Notes under the pieces: generated by a model
The model's database searches: none
What the model was told of the DNA's origin: nothing
What the model saw: the letters and a program-made list of their open reading frames with translations, nothing else
Shown here: positions 62,802 to 64,000 of the stretch, in pieces
How the letters are laid out: each line of letters begins with the position of its first letter
Position numbering within the stretch: position 1 is the stretch's first letter
Assembly: GCF_903181435.1 (NCBI RefSeq)
Contig: NZ_CAEUHO010000001.1
Span: 124,001-188,000, forward strand
Direction: 5' to 3'
Origin: Bacteroides acidifaciens
GTDB lineage: Bacteria; Bacteroidota; Bacteroidia; Bacteroidales; Bacteroidaceae
Length of the DNA stretch: 64,000 nucleotides
Translations under genes and position numbers: made by a program

Positions 62802-63671
62802 ATGAAAAAAGTATTTTATCCTTTGGCTTGTTGCCTGGTTGCGGGAGTTTTCACTTCTTGTGGTGGTCAGAAAGCCGGAAATGCTCAAGGCGAGCAGACA
62901 TCAGACAAGGTTGCATTGTCTTATTCAAAATCATTGAAAGCAGTGGAAGCAGACAGCTTGAATTTACCAGTTGATAAGGATGGTTACATTACTATCTTCG
63001 ACGGTGAAACGTTCAACGGATGGCGTGGTTATGGTAAGGATCGTGTTCCTTCCAAGTGGACAATCGAAGATAGTTGCATCAAATTCAACGGAACCGGTGG
63101 CGGTGAAGCACAGGACGGTGACGGTGGCGACCTGATTTTTGCTCACAAGTTTAAAAACTTCGAACTGGAGATGGAGTGGAAAGTTTCTAAAGGTGGCAAC
63201 TCCGGTATCTTCTATTTAGCTCAGGAAGTTACATCGAAAGATAAAGACGGTAATGATGTGCTTGAACCTATTTATATTTCCGCACCCGAATATCAGGTGT
63301 TGGACAATGCTAATCATCCGGATGCAAAATTGGGTAAGGATGGTAACCGTCAGTCAGCTTCTCTGTATGACATGATTCCGGCTGTTCCTCAAAACTCTAA
63401 ACCGTTCGGTGAATGGAATAAAGCGAAGATTATGGTTTATAAAGGCACGGTTGTTCACGGACAAAACGATGAAAACGTGTTGGAATATCACCTGTGGACA
63501 AAACAGTGGACAGATATGTTGCAGGCAAGCAAGTTTAGCGAAGATAAATGGCCTTTGGCATTTGAATTGCTGAACAATTGCGGTGGCGAAAACCATGAAG
63601 GATTTATCGGATTGCAAGATCATGGTGATGATGTTTGGTTCCGCAATATCCGTGTGAAGATTTTAGACTGA
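62802..63671 (+). CDS. DUF1080 (3-keto-disaccharide hydrolase-type) lipoprotein
   Basis: 289 residues: lipoprotein signal ending FTSC (Cys at about 20), then a beta-sandwich DUF1080 domain starting at ITIFDGETFNGWRGYGKD and including EMEWKVSKGGNSGIFY near 125 and WKNIRVK-like VWFRNIRVKILD at the end. DUF1080 has been renamed for 3-keto-disaccharide hydrolase activity, cleaving the glycosidic bond after C3 oxidation. The neighbours supply the oxidoreductases, which supports the role. Confidence 0.87.
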   Translation: MKKVFYPLACCLVAGVFTSCGGQKAGNAQGEQTSDKVALSYSKSLKAVEADSLNLPVDKDGYITIFDGETFNGWRGYGKDRVPSKWTIEDSCIKFNGTGGGEAQDGDGGDLIFAHKFKNFELEMEWKVSKGGNSGIFYLAQEVTSKDKDGNDVLEPIYISAPEYQVLDNANHPDAKLGKDGNRQSASLYDMIPAVPQNSKPFGEWNKAKIMVYKGTVVHGQNDENVLEYHLWTKQWTDMLQASKFSEDKWPLAFELLNNCGGENHEGFIGLQDHGDDVWFRNIRVKILD

Positions 63672-63686
63672 CTTCACTAACTAACC

Positions 63687-63733
63687 ACAGCTTTCACAGG
63701 TAAATGAGGATTTTGTTTACTTGTGGAAGCTGT
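63687..63733 (+). promoter_or_regulatory. Intercistronic hairpin
   Basis: 18-bp stem with two wobble positions (63687-63704 with 63716-63733), 11-nt loop, then TATATTTTAT. A weak terminator or attenuator that could lower expression of the following gene relative to the DUF1080 gene. Confidence 0.55.
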
Positions 63734-63761
63734 ATATTTTATAACTCCTGATATCTATTAT

Positions 63762-64000
63762 ATGAGAACCCGAATTTATTTATGTGCTTTGGTCGTTCTT
63801 CTCATGATTCCGGTTACGATGATCGCACAGACGAAGAAAAAAGCTAAAAAGGCAAAGAAAGAAGTAGCTATTCAGCTCTATTCTGTTAGAGATATATTGA
63901 ATAAGGTGGACAATAAGGACGGTAAGTGTGATCCGGCTTATACCGCTATTCTCGAGAAATTGGCAAAAATGGGTTATACCGGTGTTGAAGCGGCCAATTA
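63762..64000 (+). CDS. Sugar phosphate isomerase/epimerase-like protein (5' part only)
   Basis: 79 codons before the right edge. Signal peptide MRTRIYLCALVVLLMIPVTM (cut near IAQ), a lysine-rich stretch (KKKAKKAKK), then VAIQLYSVRD and LAKMGYTGVEAAN, typical for the start of the AP-endonuclease-2 TIM-barrel family. Expected to act on keto-sugars in the same pathway. The catalytic part is outside the window. Confidence 0.8.
   Translation, partial: MRTRIYLCALVVLLMIPVTMIAQTKKKAKKAKKEVAIQLYSVRDILNKVDNKDGKCDPAYTAILEKLAKMGYTGVEAAN

Overview
The window is a chromosomal segment of a Bacteroides species, most likely in the B. thetaiotaomicron / B. ovatus group. The evidence is a SusC/SusD pair, BACON, DUF3244 and DUF4834 families, Bacteroidales housekeeping blocks (rpsF-rpsR-rplI, frr-rsgA, psd-pssA), and promoters of the Bacteroides type (-7 TAnnTTTG with a TTG/TTTG about 19-20 bp upstream) rather than the E. 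coli type. No rRNA, tRNA or CRISPR array was seen. Species assignment is inference.

Layout. 1-7 kb: rsgA (cut by the left edge), frr, a DMT-family exporter, an IS4-family insertion sequence, pyrH, a MATE exporter and a secreted TPR protein. 7-17.7 kb: S41 protease lipoprotein, birA, YjbR-like, YraN-like, tadA, phosphatidylethanolamine synthesis (psd-pssA), dnaE, trxA. 17.8-24 kb: an AT-rich accessory island holding a membrane TPR/HTH regulator, a DUF3244 secreted protein, a second IS4-family element with a clean 9-bp target duplication, a radical SAM enzyme, a 314-aa lipoprotein-like partner and a bacterial PH-domain membrane protein. Without the IS the DUF3244 and radical SAM genes would be only 70 bp apart, so the island was probably one transcription unit. 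24-31 kb: divergent RDD gene and a SpoIIM / DUF4129 / DUF4350 / MoxR / DUF58 operon. 31-35 kb: Imm17-like, tsaE, metal ABC permease, LRR lipoprotein, M28 peptidase. 35.5-41.4 kb: a susC-susD pair without visible glycosidase and a 549-bp upstream region carrying a duplicated 22-bp dyad. 41-51 kb: SDR, aroA, AlkZ-like glycosylase, DUF1349, LuxR-type regulator, HAD hydrolase, DUF2027-Smr, LysO in two overlapping genes, hemW. 51-58 kb: EF-G paralogue (fusA2), a two-component system (rprX/rprY-like), MarR regulator, rpsF-rpsR-rplI. 58-64 kb: a TPR/DUF6377/HTH regulator followed by two Gfo/Idh/MocA oxidoreductases, a DUF1080 (3-keto-disaccharide hydrolase) lipoprotein and the start of a TIM-barrel isomerase, matching the recently described 3-keto route of glycoside cleavage.

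The least explained block is 17.8-24 kb: a radical SAM enzyme with extra cysteine-cluster motifs, adjacent to a large lipoprotein-like protein that has a segment reminiscent of RiPP leader peptides plus an internal transmembrane helix. The most striking sequence-level observations elsewhere are the loss of the catalytic histidine in the EF-G paralogue, two unrelated intergenic arrays with the same 22-nt period, and the duplicated dyad upstream of susC. Start codons were moved from the longest possible reading frame whenever the first codon was TTG or a signal peptide began further in. All function calls rest on motif reading; no database search was run.
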